6,503 nucleotides of DNA, taken from positions 1-6,503 of the forward strand of contig CAMVBD010000084.1 in the NCBI GenBank assembly GCA_947165615.1, in the 5' to 3' direction. Under the pieces are notes generated by a model. It was not told the origin of the DNA. It was given only the letters and a program-made list of their open reading frames with translations, and did not search any database. Source of the DNA: an uncultured Clostridia bacterium (GTDB lineage: Bacteria > Bacillota > Clostridia > Oscillospirales > Acutalibacteraceae). Positions 5,895 through 6,503 of the stretch are shown here, piece after piece; position 1 is the first letter of the stretch, and each line of letters starts with the position of its first letter. The position numbers were made by a program, and so were the translations under genes.

Positions 5895-6503
5895 TTATTT
5901 CTTGGGGAAGATCTTTTCGATCCCGCCCATGTAAGGACGCAGCGCAGCGGGGATATTGACCGAGCCGTCGGCGTTGAGGTTGTTTTCGAGGAAGGCGATC
6001 AGCATACGCGGCGGGGCGACGACGGTATTGTTGAGCGTGTGGGCAAGATACTTGCCGGATTCGCCGTTCACGCGAATCTTCAGGCGTCTGGCCTGCGCGT
6101 CGCCGAGGTTCGAGCAGGAGCCGACCTCGAAATACTTTTTCTGTCTGGGGCTCCATGCCTCTACGTCGCAGGACTTGACCTTGAGGTCGGCAAGGTCTCC
6201 GGAGCAGCATTCGAGGGTGCGCACCGGAATGTCGAGCGAGCGGAACAGGTCGACGGTGTTCTGCCAGAGTTTGTCGTACCACATTTTGCTGTCCTCGGGC
6301 TTGCAGACGACGATCATCTCCTGCTTTTCAAACTGATGGATGCGGTAGACGCCGCGCTCCTCAATGCCGTGGGCGCCTTTTTCCTTGCGGAAGCAGGGAG
6401 AATAGGAGGTCAGCGTATAGGGCAGGTCCTTTTCGTCAAGGATCTGGTCGATGAACTTGCCGATCATGGAGTGCTCGGAGGTGCCGATCAGGTACAGGTC
6501 CTC
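5895..6503 (-). CDS. serS: Seryl-tRNA synthetase, C-terminal part (5' end outside the window)
   Basis: The last 202 residues of a class II aminoacyl-tRNA synthetase that charges tRNA-Ser with serine using ATP. The reading frame stays open to the window edge (the outermost residues are EDLYLIGTSEHS), so the true start and the N-terminal tRNA-binding coiled coil lie beyond it. The ATG at 6467 is an internal methionine. Counted from the window edge, motif 2 is at about 38-63 (FRKEKGAHG, then RIHQFEKQEM), the serine-site region SCSNLGDAQARR is at 129-140, and motif 3 is at 155-174 (HTLNNTVV, then PPRMLIAFLEN with its invariant arginine). The C-terminus ends normally in IFPKK. The catalytic residues visible here look intact. 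The sequence has TSEH and GAHG where the common bacterial enzyme has TAEV and a GSAG-like stretch, suggesting a different subtype. It is convergent with the + strand operon and shares the terminator. Confidence 0.93.
   Translation of the reverse strand, partial: EDLYLIGTSEHSMIGKFIDQILDEKDLPYTLTSYSPCFRKEKGAHGIEERGVYRIHQFEKQEMIVVCKPEDSKMWYDKLWQNTVDLFRSLDIPVRTLECCSGDLADLKVKSCDVEAWSPRQKKYFEVGSCSNLGDAQARRLKIRVNGESGKYLAHTLNNTVVAPPRMLIAFLENNLNADGSVNIPAALRPYMGGIEKIFPKK

Noticed and set aside
1..6503. CRISPR array, tRNA or rRNA gene, riboswitch, phage or defence system
   Set aside because: No spaced direct repeats, cloverleaf, rRNA segment or conserved riboswitch core was visible. The only non-coding stretches are 1-134 and 5802-5894, and all the genes are housekeeping types apart from the lipoprotein.

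Overview
The window looks like a chromosomal housekeeping stretch from a GC-rich member of the Clostridia (Bacillota), probably a gut-type lineage such as the Oscillospirales or Christensenellales. This rests on a DnaD-domain protein next to a DnaI/DnaC-type helicase loader, which is a Firmicutes primosome pairing, on a clostridial-style M18 aminopeptidase, and on an acidic lipoprotein of a type common in that group. The lineage is inferred from protein character alone.

Layout: positions 1-134 are AT-rich and non-coding, with an imperfect inverted repeat built of 7-base units and two copies of a small hairpin motif, the second abutting the first start codon. Five genes follow on the + strand in a tight run: a Sua5 threonylcarbamoyl-AMP synthase fused in frame to dephospho-CoA kinase (135-1775), an M18 aminopeptidase (1789-3192), a DnaD/DnaB-type primosome protein (3192-4238), an AAA+ helicase loader (4235-5227) and a small lipoprotein (5256-5801). 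The gaps are 13 nt, a 1-nt overlap, a 4-nt overlap and 28 nt, so the run is very probably one operon. A bidirectional hairpin terminator (about 5815-5858) separates it from a convergent, 5'-truncated seryl-tRNA synthetase gene on the - strand (5895 to the window end).

How the genes fit: the DnaD-type protein and the loader form one functional pair (replicative helicase loading), in the order of Bacillus subtilis dnaB-dnaI. The fusion protein covers tRNA t6A modification and the last step of CoA synthesis; the aminopeptidase is a general peptide-recycling enzyme; the lipoprotein has no known role. I see no phage, transposase, CRISPR, toxin-antitoxin or biosynthetic system. The most notable items are the Sua5-CoaE fusion, the structured repeat leader in front of a gene without a Shine-Dalgarno sequence, the DnaB-like architecture of the DnaD-family protein, and the non-standard sequence type of the seryl-tRNA synthetase.
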